Shown here: positions 34,317 to 43,376 of the stretch, in pieces | How the letters are laid out: the number at the start of each line of letters is the position of its first letter | How positions within the stretch are numbered: position 1 is the first letter of the stretch | Assembly (NCBI GenBank): GCA_963843455.1 | Contig: CAWJKE010000010.1 | Location: 62,001-126,000 of the forward strand | Reading direction: 5' to 3' | Source: CAIQPS01 sp963843455 | GTDB taxonomy: Bacteria; Actinomycetota; Thermoleophilia; RBG-16-64-13 | DNA: 64,000 bases | Program-made: the position numbers and the translations under genes | The notes under the pieces: generated by a model | The model's database searches: none | What the model saw: only the letters and a program-made list of their open reading frames with translations | What the model was told of the DNA's origin: nothing

Positions 34317-35414
34317 TCAAGGCATCAGCAGGACGGGCTTGATGGCTCGTCCTTCTTCGGCGGCCAGCACGGCCTCGTTGATGTCGGCGAGGTCGAAGGT
34401 GGTGACCAGTTTGTCCACGGGGTAGCGTCCCTGCTTGTACCACTCGATCAGCTTGGGCAGGAAGACCCGAGCGACGACCGAGCCGGCCATGATGAACTGG
34501 ACACGGATGCCTTTGGACAGCAGAGCGTGCGGCCCTCCGCCAAGAGTCTCGGCCTCCGGCGCCGCCACCACTCCGAAAGTGCCCCCATTGCGCAGGACGC
34601 TGGCGGCAGTGACCCAGGAACTGACTGCACCCGAGCTGTCGAGGGCTTTTGAGACCCCGTGGGGAGCGATCTCCTTGATGCGAGCGACGACGTCGTCCGT
34701 CTTGGCGTTCACGGTATGAGTAGCCCCGAGTTCCAGGGCCAACTCCAGGCGCCGGGGATTACGCGCGACCGCGATGATCGGATAGGCGCCGGCAAGGCGA
34801 GCGGCCATGATGGCGTTCTGGCCCACCCCTCCCACTCCAAGCACGAGCAGTTCGTCTAGAGGCCCGACCTCCAGGGCGCTCAGCACCGACCCGGCCCCGG
34901 TCATGGCACCGCAGGGTAGGGCAGCCATTATCTCCCAGGGGATCTCTTCGTCCTCCACCTTGACCAGCGACGACTCGGGTACCAGAGCGTACGTAGCGAA
35001 TGACGACTGCTGGAAGTAGCAGGACGAGATGGACTCCCCTTTGAGCCGCACGGGCCTCGAGCCGTCGAGGCGACAGCCGCTGAAGAGCAGCGGGAACTGA
35101 ACCTCGCAGATGTACCGCTTGCCGCTGAGGCAGTTGGGGCAGACGCCGCACGACGGCCAGGAAATGATCACGCGGTCGCCGGGCTTGACGTAGCCGCAAC
35201 CCGGGCCGACCTCCTCGACGATACCGGCGCCCTCGTGGCCGACCACCGCGGGCATGGGCAACAGGAACTGCATGTTCAGGTCGGTATGGCAGAGACCGGC
35301 TGCCTTGATACGGACATAGACCTCGCCGGCTCGGAGATCCTCTATCTCGACGTCCTCTATGGTGAACTTGCCCCCAGCCTCGTGGACAACGGCCGCTGTC
35401 GCCATCTTGCTCAT
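34317..35414 (-). CDS. Zinc-dependent alcohol dehydrogenase (aryl/allyl type)
   Basis: A 365-residue medium-chain dehydrogenase. The catalytic-zinc region AAGLCHTDLNMQ and GHEGAGIVEEVG, the structural-zinc tetrad C-x2-C-x2-C-x7-C (CGVCPNCLSGKRYIC) and the Rossmann motif VLGVGGVGQNAIM are all intact. Such enzymes interconvert benzyl-type or other primary alcohols and aldehydes with NAD(P)+. GGAGGATTCTG immediately precedes the ATG at 35414. A MoaD-like gene ends 31 bases upstream, so the two are co-transcribed. The aldehyde product could feed the AOR encoded 14 kb away. Confidence 0.88.
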   Translation of the reverse strand: MSKMATAAVVHEAGGKFTIEDVEIEDLRAGEVYVRIKAAGLCHTDLNMQFLLPMPAVVGHEGAGIVEEVGPGCGYVKPGDRVIISWPSCGVCPNCLSGKRYICEVQFPLLFSGCRLDGSRPVRLKGESISSCYFQQSSFATYALVPESSLVKVEDEEIPWEIMAALPCGAMTGAGSVLSALEVGPLDELLVLGVGGVGQNAIMAARLAGAYPIIAVARNPRRLELALELGATHTVNAKTDDVVARIKEIAPHGVSKALDSSGAVSSWVTAASVLRNGGTFGVVAAPEAETLGGGPHALLSKGIRVQFIMAGSVVARVFLPKLIEWYKQGRYPVDKLVTTFDLADINEAVLAAEEGRAIKPVLLMP

Positions 35415-35445
35415 CAGAATCCTCCGATCATCTCGTTGATCATGC

Positions 35446-35727
35446 CTATCCTCCGGCCAGGGGAGGGAACACAAGGACCTCTTCGCCCTCCTTCAGAGGC
35501 GCGGATAGGTCGACTCCTCCGACTGCCCTTCCTCGCGAGACGATGACCTGCGGTGAGAACCGGCCCCTGCTATCGTCCCACGCCCAGCCATCCAGCTTCT
35601 CTCTCATGAGCGGGGCGACAGCCTCCATCAGATCGTCAAAGCTCGACCCCTCCGGTAACTCGACGTCGAGGCTCTTCTGTCCGACCTTGTCCCGGATGAT
35701 GCCCAAGAAGGTCATCGTAACGCGCAT
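35446..35727 (-). CDS. MoaD/ThiS-like ubiquitin-fold protein, second copy
   Basis: A 93-residue beta-grasp protein starting MRVTMTFLGIIRDKVGQKS and ending VFPPLAGG, with the Gly-Gly tail needed for activation by MoeB/ThiF-type enzymes. It differs clearly from the copy at 19632-19970. No molybdo- or tungsto-enzyme gene is directly beside it; the partner is a zinc alcohol dehydrogenase. It may serve the AOR, a pterin enzyme outside the window, or a sulfur-transfer reaction of its own. AGAGG lies a few bases before the ATG. Confidence 0.75.
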   Translation of the reverse strand: MRVTMTFLGIIRDKVGQKSLDVELPEGSSFDDLMEAVAPLMREKLDGWAWDDSRGRFSPQVIVSRGRAVGGVDLSAPLKEGEEVLVFPPLAGG

Positions 35728-35889
35728 GTCTGCCTCTTCAGTGGCGCCTGTCGTGCGGTCGGCGCGGCCCTAGGACTCGCCCACGATTCTATCGCAGCCG
35801 CGTCACCGACGGGCCGCGCGGTCCACAATACTCCCCCCCGCGCGCCAGCAGGCCGCTCGACGCCCTCTTTGCATCAGACCTCCCTGCCA

Positions 35890-36715
35890 TTACGTGCCGT
35901 TATTGAGCGGTCCACCTCCGTCCGCGAGACGGTCGTCGCGCGCTATCAAAGCGACACCCAGCGCGGCCGGCATCTGCGGGTCTGTCGAGGACGAACACCT
36001 CCTGTTGGAGCTGATCCTCGAAGGCACGCTTGGCGGCCGTGTTCAAGGCGATCCCGCCGCTGAGCACGATCGGCTCCCGGTACTCGATCCTGGCCTGCCG
36101 ACCGATGGAGACGACCCGTTTGGCCATCGACTCGAGGATCCCCATGGCGATATCTTCCGGCGGCGTGCCCGCGGACAGATGGGAGATGATCTCCGACTCG
36201 GCAAAGACTGTGCAGACACTGCTCAGGAAGACCGGGTTCGTCGACCTCAGGGCCAGCGGCCCGAGCTCTTCCATGGGCACGCTCAACAAACGCCGGCTGA
36301 GCACCTCGAAGAAGCGGCCCGTGCCCGCGGCACAGCGGTCGTTCATCTCGAACATCTGCACCGTGCCGTAGTCGCCCATCGCGATGATCTTGCTGTCCTG
36401 GCCGCCGACGTCGATGATGGTCTGCACTCCCGGATGAAGATGCTCGGTGCCGCGCGCGTGGCAAACGATCTCGGGAAGCACCTTCTCCGTGCGCTTGAAC
36501 GAGCGGCGCCCATAGCCTGTGGAGGCGACCAAGGCGAGGTCGGCGTCTGTCTTGCCGGCAGCGTCGAGAGCGAGGGCGAGCGCCGCTTCGCCACTCTGGT
36601 CGCGGTCGTGCTGGGTGTCGATGATCGAGTAGGCAAGGACTGCGCCGGCACCGTCGATCAATACGGCCTTGGTGGTCGTCGAGCCGATGTCGACCCCCGC
36701 AATCAGCTCCGGCAC
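35890..36715 (-). CDS. 2-Hydroxyacyl-CoA dehydratase / benzoyl-CoA reductase activase (ASKHA ATPase), frame broken once near 35977
   Basis: ATP-dependent electron donor (HgdC/BcrA-D type). It shows the ASKHA phosphate motif AGVDIGSTTTKAVLIDG, IIDVGGQDSKII, and the cluster-ligand cysteine motifs MNDRCAAGTGRFFE and SSVCTVFAESEI, which bind one [4Fe-4S] between the two subunits of a homodimer, plus VLSGGIALN. The C-terminus is interrupted by an extra base at 35977; in the corrected frame it reads QMPAALGVALIAR and ends at a TAA at 35890, giving 275 codons. GTG 36715 overlaps the upstream dehydratase gene by 13 bases. Only one activase is present, so the type is closer to 2-hydroxyacyl-CoA dehydratase than to the four-subunit class I benzoyl-CoA reductase. 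Confidence 0.87.
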
Positions 36716-38142
36716 GCGGCCCCCTTCGCCGCCTTCCGCATCTTGATCACCTGGCTGATGCTCTCGATGCGGGTGCGGAGCGCTTCCTGGCTGTAGTCGC
36801 GGTCGTCGAAGAAGTCGGCCTCGATGTAGAAGGTGGGGACGCCGGTGGCCTTCTCCACCTCGCGAGCGCCCATCTTGTGCATCTGGCCGAGCCATCGGTC
36901 GTAGTCGAAGAAGCCCATGAGAAGCGCATCGGGCGGGGCTCGCCTGACCTTCTCGATCCAGGTGTTGATCTCTACGTGGCAGCCCATACCAAACACCATC
37001 CGCAGCCACTGTTCGGCGATGTTCTGGTAGAGATCCGTCCCGCTCGGCGGGATCAACTGCTTGGCCGAGGGGATCATCGTCAGGCTGGAGGAGGTGGCAA
37101 CGCCGTTCTCCATGAAGATCTTGTCGACCCAGGGCACGGCGTACGGGATGAAGTAGGCACCGACCTTGGGAGCCCCCTTGGGGTAGATGCCTCTGCCGGC
37201 CGCCACTTCCACTTTGACTTCCTCGATCATGGTGTCGAGGGCGTCTTCCATGTACTCGATGCCGGTGTTGAATGGCATGGAGAAGGGGTGGCAGAAGTTG
37301 ACCAGCGCCGAGCCGCGCAACGGCTGCGGGTCGGCCTCCGCGTTCAACCTCGTCAGCACGTCGGTCTTGCCCAGATACCGCTGAAAGTCGTCCAGCGCCG
37401 CGACTATGTGCTCGTCGCGGACCTGTACTCCCGTGACCCGCTGAACCTCTTCGTAGGCGTCCTTGAAGGCCGCGGCCAGATAGGCGACGCGCTCCGGTAT
37501 CTCATCGTCGACCTCGCCCATGCAGGTGTCGTGCGGCAGACGGGTAATGACCGCGAACCAGTTCTCGTCGTAGATGCAGTTGATGTACTCGTCGACCTTG
37601 GTGGCCTCGTCGCAGACCAGACCGAACGACCACTGGATGTCGGGCGCGGGGACCACGTCCCGCAGCCGCAGCCCAATTCTGAGCTTGTTGAGGGCGCAAT
37701 GGCGGCACCCGTAGGTGAGGCCCGACTGCTCCGCCAGTTCGAAGAGTGGCGCGCCCTTGTGGAAGAGCGGTTGCAGGAAGTTCATCAGGCACATATCAGG
37801 GAAGCTGACGAAGACCTTGTCGCCCCCAGCCTTCTTGACCGCTTGATAGGGCGTGAGGATGGCCGGGATGATGCCATAGACCAGTTTGACCCCGCGCTGT
37901 CGGTGCTCTTTGAGCTGGGTGTGATCGACCGCTTCGCGGGTCATCGCCCCGATCATCTTGCGGATGCCCAGGTACTGGAGGTCCCACATCTCGGGGATGA
38001 ACTCCTTGACCGCGTACACCATATCGTTCTCGGTGAGCCCGAGGCGGCCCGCTGCTTCGATCCACTGAGGCAGCATGCGTCGGCGTTCGTCACCCTCGAA
38101 GTTGCCGAGCTCCAGGAATTCTTCATAAGCGGTGCCGGCCAT
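36703..38142 (-). CDS. 2-Hydroxyacyl-CoA dehydratase-family subunit A (HgdB/BcrC/BcrB-like)
   Basis: A 479-residue member of the HGD-D family, which forms [4Fe-4S]-containing heterodimers performing radical dehydration or ring reduction of acyl-CoAs. Recognisable parts are the N-terminal helical region and the paired Rossmann-like Fe-S domains, with cysteines in FPDMCLMN, YGCRHCALNK, HDTCMGEV and FGMGCHVE. It is followed by the activase with a 13-base overlap and preceded by a second HGD-D subunit 2 bases away, so the three proteins are made together. The cysteine pattern differs from classical HgdB, so acyl-CoA dehydratase, aryl-CoA reductase or a new reductase all remain possible. Confidence 0.78.
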   Translation of the reverse strand: MAGTAYEEFLELGNFEGDERRRMLPQWIEAAGRLGLTENDMVYAVKEFIPEMWDLQYLGIRKMIGAMTREAVDHTQLKEHRQRGVKLVYGIIPAILTPYQAVKKAGGDKVFVSFPDMCLMNFLQPLFHKGAPLFELAEQSGLTYGCRHCALNKLRIGLRLRDVVPAPDIQWSFGLVCDEATKVDEYINCIYDENWFAVITRLPHDTCMGEVDDEIPERVAYLAAAFKDAYEEVQRVTGVQVRDEHIVAALDDFQRYLGKTDVLTRLNAEADPQPLRGSALVNFCHPFSMPFNTGIEYMEDALDTMIEEVKVEVAAGRGIYPKGAPKVGAYFIPYAVPWVDKIFMENGVATSSSLTMIPSAKQLIPPSGTDLYQNIAEQWLRMVFGMGCHVEINTWIEKVRRAPPDALLMGFFDYDRWLGQMHKMGAREVEKATGVPTFYIEADFFDDRDYSQEALRTRIESISQVIKMRKAAKGAACRS

Positions 38143-38144
38143 GG

Positions 38145-39287
38145 CTACCTACCTCTCCGGAGGCTCTCGACGAAGCTCTCGATCTTGGTGTTCAGGGGCC
38201 CCGTCGCCTCCCGCGAGTACTCGTAGGAGGTCTCGAGCTTGAGGAGAGGCACCTTGAGCTCGCGCAGCCACTTGGTGATGACGGTGCATTCCATGTCGTA
38301 GATCTCGTCGTAGGCTAACTGGTACCAGACCACGCCATCGATGCGGTAGTCGTCGATGAGGGTCTTCATATGGTCAAAGCGCATCCGCCAGGCGGGCTGG
38401 AAGATGTTCACCGGGACCTTGTCGAGATACTTGGCGCGCCAGAGATTCCGCAGAGGATCGCCATCGACGGCGGTGTCCCACCGATACCAGCGAAGCCCTT
38501 CGTCCATCATCTCGGTGGCGATCAGCGCGCCGGCGTCCTCCAGGTTCTTCACCACCAGATAGTCGCCGACGGCCACAGCGTGGCCCGCGAGGAGGATCCG
38601 CGGCACCTTCTTGGCGAACTTGCCCTCGGCGGCCTCCAACGTGTCGGCGATCCCGGTCAGTTGCTCAATGGCGACCGGCGGATCCGTGAAGAAAGAGTAG
38701 TGGTTCAGGTGGATGAAGTCGTATCCGCCCAGGGGCGGAGAATCGCGCTTCCTCAGAGCGTCGATCCTGCGGAGAAGCGCGTGAATCTCGTTGGTGTAGC
38801 CGATGTACTCGCGCACCCTGTCGTCGTTCAGGGGGTTGCCCGTCAGTTCCTCGAGCCTGGCTTTGAGTTGCTCGAGCTCACTGAAGTAGTACTCGCCGGC
38901 GTAAGGCCGGTCCCAGTTCTGGGGGACGCCCACCTTGAACACCGGGAGCCCCTGCAACTCCAGATACTCCGCCATCCTTTGGACGTGGCATTCGGGCTGG
39001 CTGGCCACGATAAGATCGGCCAGAGGCATGACCGGATCGAGGCCCATGATGTGAAAGCCCGCGATCGACCGGGCCAGCGGGTTGAGAAACCGGAGCATGT
39101 CGTCCAGCACCGCCTCGGGCGGTTCCGGCTCGCCTCCCCGGCAGATCAGATACGGTTCGACGCCCGCGGCATAGAGCAACTCTTCCGGCACGAAGTGGCC
39201 GATGTACGGGACGATCTTCTTGCCGTCCGCCTTACGCTTGCGAAGCCCAGCGGGCCTGTCGGTGGCCAGTTGGGCGAACTCTCTCAT
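38145..39287 (-). CDS. 2-Hydroxyacyl-CoA dehydratase-family subunit B (HgdB-like)
   Basis: A 380-residue HGD-D protein with the family opening IVPYIGHFVPEELLYAAGVE, where classical members usually also have a cluster cysteine (FCTYVPEE); this Cys is not present. One conserved Cys is seen in SQPECHVQRM and others in MECTVITKW. The C-terminal VVWYQLAYDEIYDMEC matches the family. The ATG at 39287 shares its first base with the flavoprotein stop (TGATG). A GTG one codon earlier, at 39290, is possible. The missing cysteine suggests that subunit B carries a different or no cluster. Confidence 0.77.
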   Translation of the reverse strand: MREFAQLATDRPAGLRKRKADGKKIVPYIGHFVPEELLYAAGVEPYLICRGGEPEPPEAVLDDMLRFLNPLARSIAGFHIMGLDPVMPLADLIVASQPECHVQRMAEYLELQGLPVFKVGVPQNWDRPYAGEYYFSELEQLKARLEELTGNPLNDDRVREYIGYTNEIHALLRRIDALRKRDSPPLGGYDFIHLNHYSFFTDPPVAIEQLTGIADTLEAAEGKFAKKVPRILLAGHAVAVGDYLVVKNLEDAGALIATEMMDEGLRWYRWDTAVDGDPLRNLWRAKYLDKVPVNIFQPAWRMRFDHMKTLIDDYRIDGVVWYQLAYDEIYDMECTVITKWLRELKVPLLKLETSYEYSREATGPLNTKIESFVESLRRGR

Positions 39288-40728
39288 CACGTCTTCCGCC
39301 CCAGATACTCGAGGGCGCTCTCCCCGGCCATCCGGCCGGTGTTAACTGCAAAGCTCAGCGAGCCGCCGGTGGTCGAGACCTCATACGTGTCGCCGAGGAT
39401 CCCCCCGGCGCGAGCACCCCGCCGCGTACAGACCGGGGATCACCGTGCGGTCTTCCTTCATGACCTCCGTCTTGTGATTGATCCTGATGCCCCCGTTGGT
39501 CATGAAGGCGGCGAGTCCGAGCTTGACCGCGTAGAACGGGGGCTTCTTGATGGGATCCAGGTATTCCCTTCCCTTGCCAAAGAGCGAGTCGTAGTTGCCG
39601 TCGCAGCACTCGTTGTACTCGCCGACCGTGTCGCGGAACGTGGTCGCGCCGACCCCTATCCGGGCGGCCAATTCGTCCAGGGATCCGCCCCTGAACACCT
39701 TGCCGGCATGCATCCCCCGCGCCAACTCTTCGTCCAGATCCGGCAGGTTCTTCAAGATGTCGTAGAACTCGCCCAGCACGTAGAGAACGCCCTTGTCCTT
39801 CATGTGGACCCGAGTGTCGTCGTCGAAGATGCACCACGCTGCCGCCCCCGGCTGCCGGGCAAGGGCGTTGCCTGCCATGGGGAACTTCCAGCAGATGGAC
39901 TCGTTGACGAATCGCTCACCCAGCGTGTTGACCCACAGGCGGGGCTGAAAGCCGGCAGTGAGGAGCTGGGAGGTGAGCTCTTCCTCGGGGACCAGGACTA
40001 TGGTCTGCATCACGCCCATGTCGTAGGGCTCGGCGCCAGCGTCCCATGCCATCTTGATGCCCGCTCCCACCTGCCGCGCCGGCACGACCGGCCTGGTGAA
40101 GCCCGACTTGCAGTACTTATCCACCCACTCCCGATTGTCCTGATAGCCACCGGAGGCGATTATCACCGCTCCGGATTTGGCTCGGATGGTATTGCCCTCC
40201 TCGTCTTCCGCGATCACGCCCGCCACCCGGCCGCCATCCATCAGCAGACTCTTGGCCTCAGTCTCGAACAGGATCTCGATGCTGTCCTGCTTCTTCGCCT
40301 TCTTGTAGAGGGGTTTGATCAACCCCTCCTTGCCGAAGCCCTCCATCTGGTGCCAGACCCGCTCGGTGAACGGAGATATCGTGAAAAGGCCACTGAACTC
40401 CGCACCCTGCTCCTCGAGCCAGTCGATGGTTCCGGCGGTCCTCTCCATGAAGGTCCTCACCAGCCTCGGGTTCGCCAGCCAGTGGGTCTCTTCCATGTGG
40501 ATGTTGAAGGCCTCCTCGACGGTGAGGCCGACCTTGTGCTTCTTCTGGTACCGGCTGCCGACTGCGAACATCCCCTCGGCGTAGTTAGTCATGCCACCGG
40601 GCTCGGATTCCTGCTCGAATACCAAGACCGAGGCTCCCGCCATAACTCAACGTCAGAGCTGCGCAGAGTCCCGAAGCGCCACTGCCGATGATCACTACGT
40701 CCGCTTCCACGCCCCTTTCCTGATCCAC
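39287..40728 (-). CDS. FAD-dependent reductase/dehydrogenase (fumarate-reductase-flavoprotein type), frame broken twice
   Basis: A flavoprotein of 479 residues after correction. It starts VDQERGVEADVVIIGSGASG (FAD dinucleotide motif), has GAVIIASGGYQDN and IPGLYAAGC, and ends GGSLSFAVNTGRMAGESALE, the family's terminal FAD-contact block. These enzymes (fumarate reductase, KSTD, urocanate reductase type) reduce or desaturate enoates and cyclic enones. The breaks are at about 40642 (after ALTLSY) and 39416 (after LYAAG); each looks like a one-base insertion, and removing both leaves exactly 480 codons. It heads the operon with the two dehydratase subunits and activase. It is divergent from the LysR gene. 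Confidence 0.82.
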
Positions 40729-40820
40729 GGCGGTTCTCCCTTGTAGTCAGTGATTCCGTCTACACCTTGTACACCCGGCAGCGACGCCCCGCAAGGCCGC
40801 CACCCGCAAGCCTGGCGCTT

Positions 40821-40835
40821 ATGGGGGACGTCCAT
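40821..40835. promoter_or_regulatory. Possible LysR operator in the divergent intergenic region
   Basis: The 123-base gap between the flavoprotein operon and the lysR gene holds an imperfect palindrome with ATGG/CCAT ends around GACGTC at 40821-40835, 17 bases before the LysR ATG. The position fits autoregulation and control of the divergent operon. No clear T-N11-A box can be defined by eye. Confidence 0.3.
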
Positions 40836-40851
40836 TACAATCTGTCATGAT

Positions 40852-41745
40852 ATGGAGCTAGACCAACTCAGATCGTTCGTCGCGGTCGCCGAAGTGCGCA
40901 GCTTCACGCGCGCGGCGTCCCTCGCCCACCTCACCCAGCCCGCCATCAGCAGACAGATCGCCCGTTTGGAGGGGGAACTCGGGGTGAGGCTGTTCGAGCG
41001 CTATGGCCGCCACGTGGAATGCACTCCGGACGGCAAACTGCTCCTTCCTCTGGCCAAAGTGATCGTCGCCAGGGCGGACGATGCGGTTCGCATGATGCGC
41101 GAGCATGCAGGCGCGCTATCGAGCAGGGTGAGCATCGGCTCGACAGGCACTGTCTTCGCGCACCTGCTCTCGCCGATCCTGGCCTCCTTCATCAAGATCT
41201 ATCCCAAGATCCACCTGGACCTCATCGAGCGCGACGACACTCTGCTCGAAGAAGGGGTGTTCAACGGGGAACTGGATTGCGCCATCGTTACCGCTTGGGG
41301 ATCGTCACGGGCCGCGGCCACGCATCTCTTGACCGAAGAAATACTGCTCGTGATCCGCCGAGACCACCGGGCCGCGGGCCAGCCTTCGGTGGCGCTCGCC
41401 GAGCTTGCCGACGAGTCATTCCTCTTCCCCGGCCATTCGCTCAATACCGCGAACCTGCTGATGGACGCCTGCCGGCGTGCCGGTTTCGAGCCAAAGGTGC
41501 CCTATCGGGCCAACTATCTGGAACTCTCCAAGGCCCTGGTGCGACAGGGGCTGGGGGTCGCGCTGCTGCCTCGGATGTTCGTACTTCCGGAGACCATGGA
41601 CGACCTCGTGGCGCTCCCGCTCGCGGAGAACCTCACCCGGGATCTGGACCTGATCTACTCCAATGAGCGACCTCTGTCCGTGGCGGCCCGCTCGCTTGCG
41701 CTGCACATCAAAGCGAGCCTCACATCAGGGGATGCGCCCGCCTAG
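40852..41745 (+). CDS. LysR-type transcriptional regulator
   Basis: A 297-residue regulator. The N-terminal winged helix-turn-helix is canonical (MELDQLRSFVAVAEVRSFTR, then AASLAHLTQPAISRQIARLE). The effector-binding domain starts near residue 90 (VSIGSTGTVFAHLLSPILAS) and follows the CynR/BenM layout. It is divergent from the flavoprotein/dehydratase operon, the usual arrangement for a LysR protein controlling its neighbour, with a small aromatic or acyl compound as co-inducer. Its last 21 bases overlap the 3' end of the convergent PhlG-like gene. ATG 40852 is chosen over an upstream start at 40750 because it begins the HTH fold. Confidence 0.9.
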   Translation: MELDQLRSFVAVAEVRSFTRAASLAHLTQPAISRQIARLEGELGVRLFERYGRHVECTPDGKLLLPLAKVIVARADDAVRMMREHAGALSSRVSIGSTGTVFAHLLSPILASFIKIYPKIHLDLIERDDTLLEEGVFNGELDCAIVTAWGSSRAAATHLLTEEILLVIRRDHRAAGQPSVALAELADESFLFPGHSLNTANLLMDACRRAGFEPKVPYRANYLELSKALVRQGLGVALLPRMFVLPETMDDLVALPLAENLTRDLDLIYSNERPLSVAARSLALHIKASLTSGDAPA

Positions 41746-42561
41746 CTCGCGGTAGATTCCGGGCAGCAGGTTCCTCAGGTTCGTGTACTCCCTGACATTA
41801 TGCTCGGCCAGTCCCTGGATGGCCTGCACAGGCACCCTCACGCCGTGCGGCAGCATCAGCACCGGCTTCTTGTCGATCAAGGTGTACCCCATCCAGAAGC
41901 GGGTACGGAATTCCACCCCGCCCGGGATCTCCCGGATGAAATGGCACATGATGGCCGGCGCCCGGATGGTCCAGGGCTTGGCGCCCACCGGCATGTCGAG
42001 GCCGTGGCCACCATACATGGCCGCGACGTTGGGGGGATGGAAGCGGTCCATATCGAACCCCAACTCAGCCGGATGGCAGAAGAATATGAAGATGTCCTCC
42101 GCCCCCGTGCCCACGTCCTCCACCACGTGGTCGGTCCGCCCGTAGATCTTCTCCTTGATGGAGACGTTCGGGTCGAGAACCTTCTTGCGATCTTTCTCGC
42201 TGATGGAGATGCCGAAATGCCCCGGCGGATACCAGATGCCGTAGTGCATACCGGCCAGGCTGTGCCAGGCGAACCACCAGTCGAGCATGTCGACGGTGAC
42301 TCCGGGCATCTTGTTGTTCACGCAGATATAGCCGGCGCCGTTGGGCAGGCTGCACCAGCCGGTCTCGACCTCCATGTAGCCGGGGTCCAGCAGGCGGTTG
42401 ATGTCCTCGGGATAGAGAGCCTTGGCCGGGTCCATCGGCCGGTCGGGATGCACCAGTCCGAGCAGCACCGGGTCCGGATCGTCAACCGGGCGGTAGTACC
42501 AGGATGAGTAGGGTTTCGCCTTCTCCTCGGCGGTCAGTTCTCGGATCTTCGCTTCGGCCAT
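41725..42561 (-). CDS. PhlG/phloretin-hydrolase-like C-C bond hydrolase, copy 1
   Basis: A 278-residue protein matching the DAPG-hydrolase (PhlG) family, which splits C-acyl groups from phloroglucinol rings and includes phloretin hydrolase. Visible family blocks are WCSLPNGAGYICVNNKMPGV, LDWWFAWHS followed by MHYGIWYPPGHFG, and RTRFWMGYTLID. The HxxxE pair in AEHNVREYTN corresponds to zinc ligands, with an earlier His in YPPGHFG. A substrate of acyl-phenol or 1,3-diketone type is inferred. It is the last gene of a four-gene operon and has GGCGAGGAGGTG before its ATG. Confidence 0.8.
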   Translation of the reverse strand: MAEAKIRELTAEEKAKPYSSWYYRPVDDPDPVLLGLVHPDRPMDPAKALYPEDINRLLDPGYMEVETGWCSLPNGAGYICVNNKMPGVTVDMLDWWFAWHSLAGMHYGIWYPPGHFGISISEKDRKKVLDPNVSIKEKIYGRTDHVVEDVGTGAEDIFIFFCHPAELGFDMDRFHPPNVAAMYGGHGLDMPVGAKPWTIRAPAIMCHFIREIPGGVEFRTRFWMGYTLIDKKPVLMLPHGVRVPVQAIQGLAEHNVREYTNLRNLLPGIYRELGGRIP

Positions 42562-42584
42562 GGGTCACCTCCTCGCCAGCCGAC

Positions 42585-43367
42585 TCACGGCAGGTAGTAG
42601 CGGGTGTCGCGCTTGAACTCGTCCGTGGGCCGCTCGAGCAAGAAGCTGCTCACGAAATCGACCCCCGGCTTGAAGAACGGGAACTTGTCGGTGGTCTCGG
42701 GGAAGAACGGGTCGGTGGCCCACTCGGGCAGCGTGTACGTGGGCGGGTCGTCGATGACCGCGTTGCGCCACGCCGCGAAGCTGTCGTACCAAAGCTCGGT
42801 CACCCTGTCCCATTGCACGAGCTGCATCTCGTCCGGCGGGGTAGCGTCCGGATGCCACATGCCGGGAAGCGGTACCGGAGGTTTGACCGCCGGATAGCTG
42901 AAGAAGCGGCGAAGACCGGGCTGCTTCATCACCTCGGGCGCGTGGACGTTCGCGTACCAATCTTCCCCCTCGTGGAGGCGCACGCCCAGCGGGTAGCGGA
43001 AGATCTGATACCAACGGATGCAGGCCCTGTCAGTGGCGAAGCCGTCCCACCCAAGGAAGTCGTGGTCGGGCTGCGCAGGCGTCGAACAGGCCACGATGGG
43101 ATTCCACACCGGCGCCGGCGTGAAGCAGTAGGCGCCGCGCGGGCCGGCCTGCGGTACTTCCCGCCAATACGTCTCCGTCACGCGCCAGTTGTAGAAACCG
43201 TACTCTTGGGCGTCGGGCGGTGCGGGCAGGGCGGCGAAACTCTCATGCCGCTCTAGCCAGGGTCCGTAGCGCCGCGAGATCTCGGAAGAGTGCTCTCGGT
43301 AATACCATCTTTCCATCTCGGCGATGTCGTCGAGCGGAAGATCCATCATCACTATCGTTCGTATCAT
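42585..43367 (-). CDS. EthD-like two-domain alpha/beta-barrel protein, copy 2
   Basis: A 260-residue protein. MIRTIVMMDLPLDDIAEMER followed by WYYREHSSEIS resembles the first strand and helix of dimeric alpha/beta-barrel (EthD/ABM) domains. A second ferredoxin-like repeat seems to begin near residue 115 (CIRWYQIFRYPLGV). The middle is rich in Trp, Pro and Tyr, suggesting an aromatic-ligand pocket. Its function is not known; small EthD proteins help ring-modifying or cyclase enzymes. It lies between two PhlG-like genes, 10 and 23 bases away, so it is probably a partner protein or an enzyme on the same substrate. Confidence 0.5.
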   Translation of the reverse strand: MIRTIVMMDLPLDDIAEMERWYYREHSSEISRRYGPWLERHESFAALPAPPDAQEYGFYNWRVTETYWREVPQAGPRGAYCFTPAPVWNPIVACSTPAQPDHDFLGWDGFATDRACIRWYQIFRYPLGVRLHEGEDWYANVHAPEVMKQPGLRRFFSYPAVKPPVPLPGMWHPDATPPDEMQLVQWDRVTELWYDSFAAWRNAVIDDPPTYTLPEWATDPFFPETTDKFPFFKPGVDFVSSFLLERPTDEFKRDTRYYLP

Positions 43368-43376
43368 CTCCGGCTC

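Noticed and set aside
35890..39287. Class I benzoyl-CoA reductase (BcrABCD)
   Set aside because: Only one activase subunit is present and the two HGD-D subunits have an altered cysteine pattern, so the specific name is not supported.
38370..40691. A 773-codon open frame on the plus strand
   Set aside because: It is antisense to the dehydratase and flavoprotein genes; its translation has no recognisable domain and is rich in Arg/His/Val typical of shadow frames.
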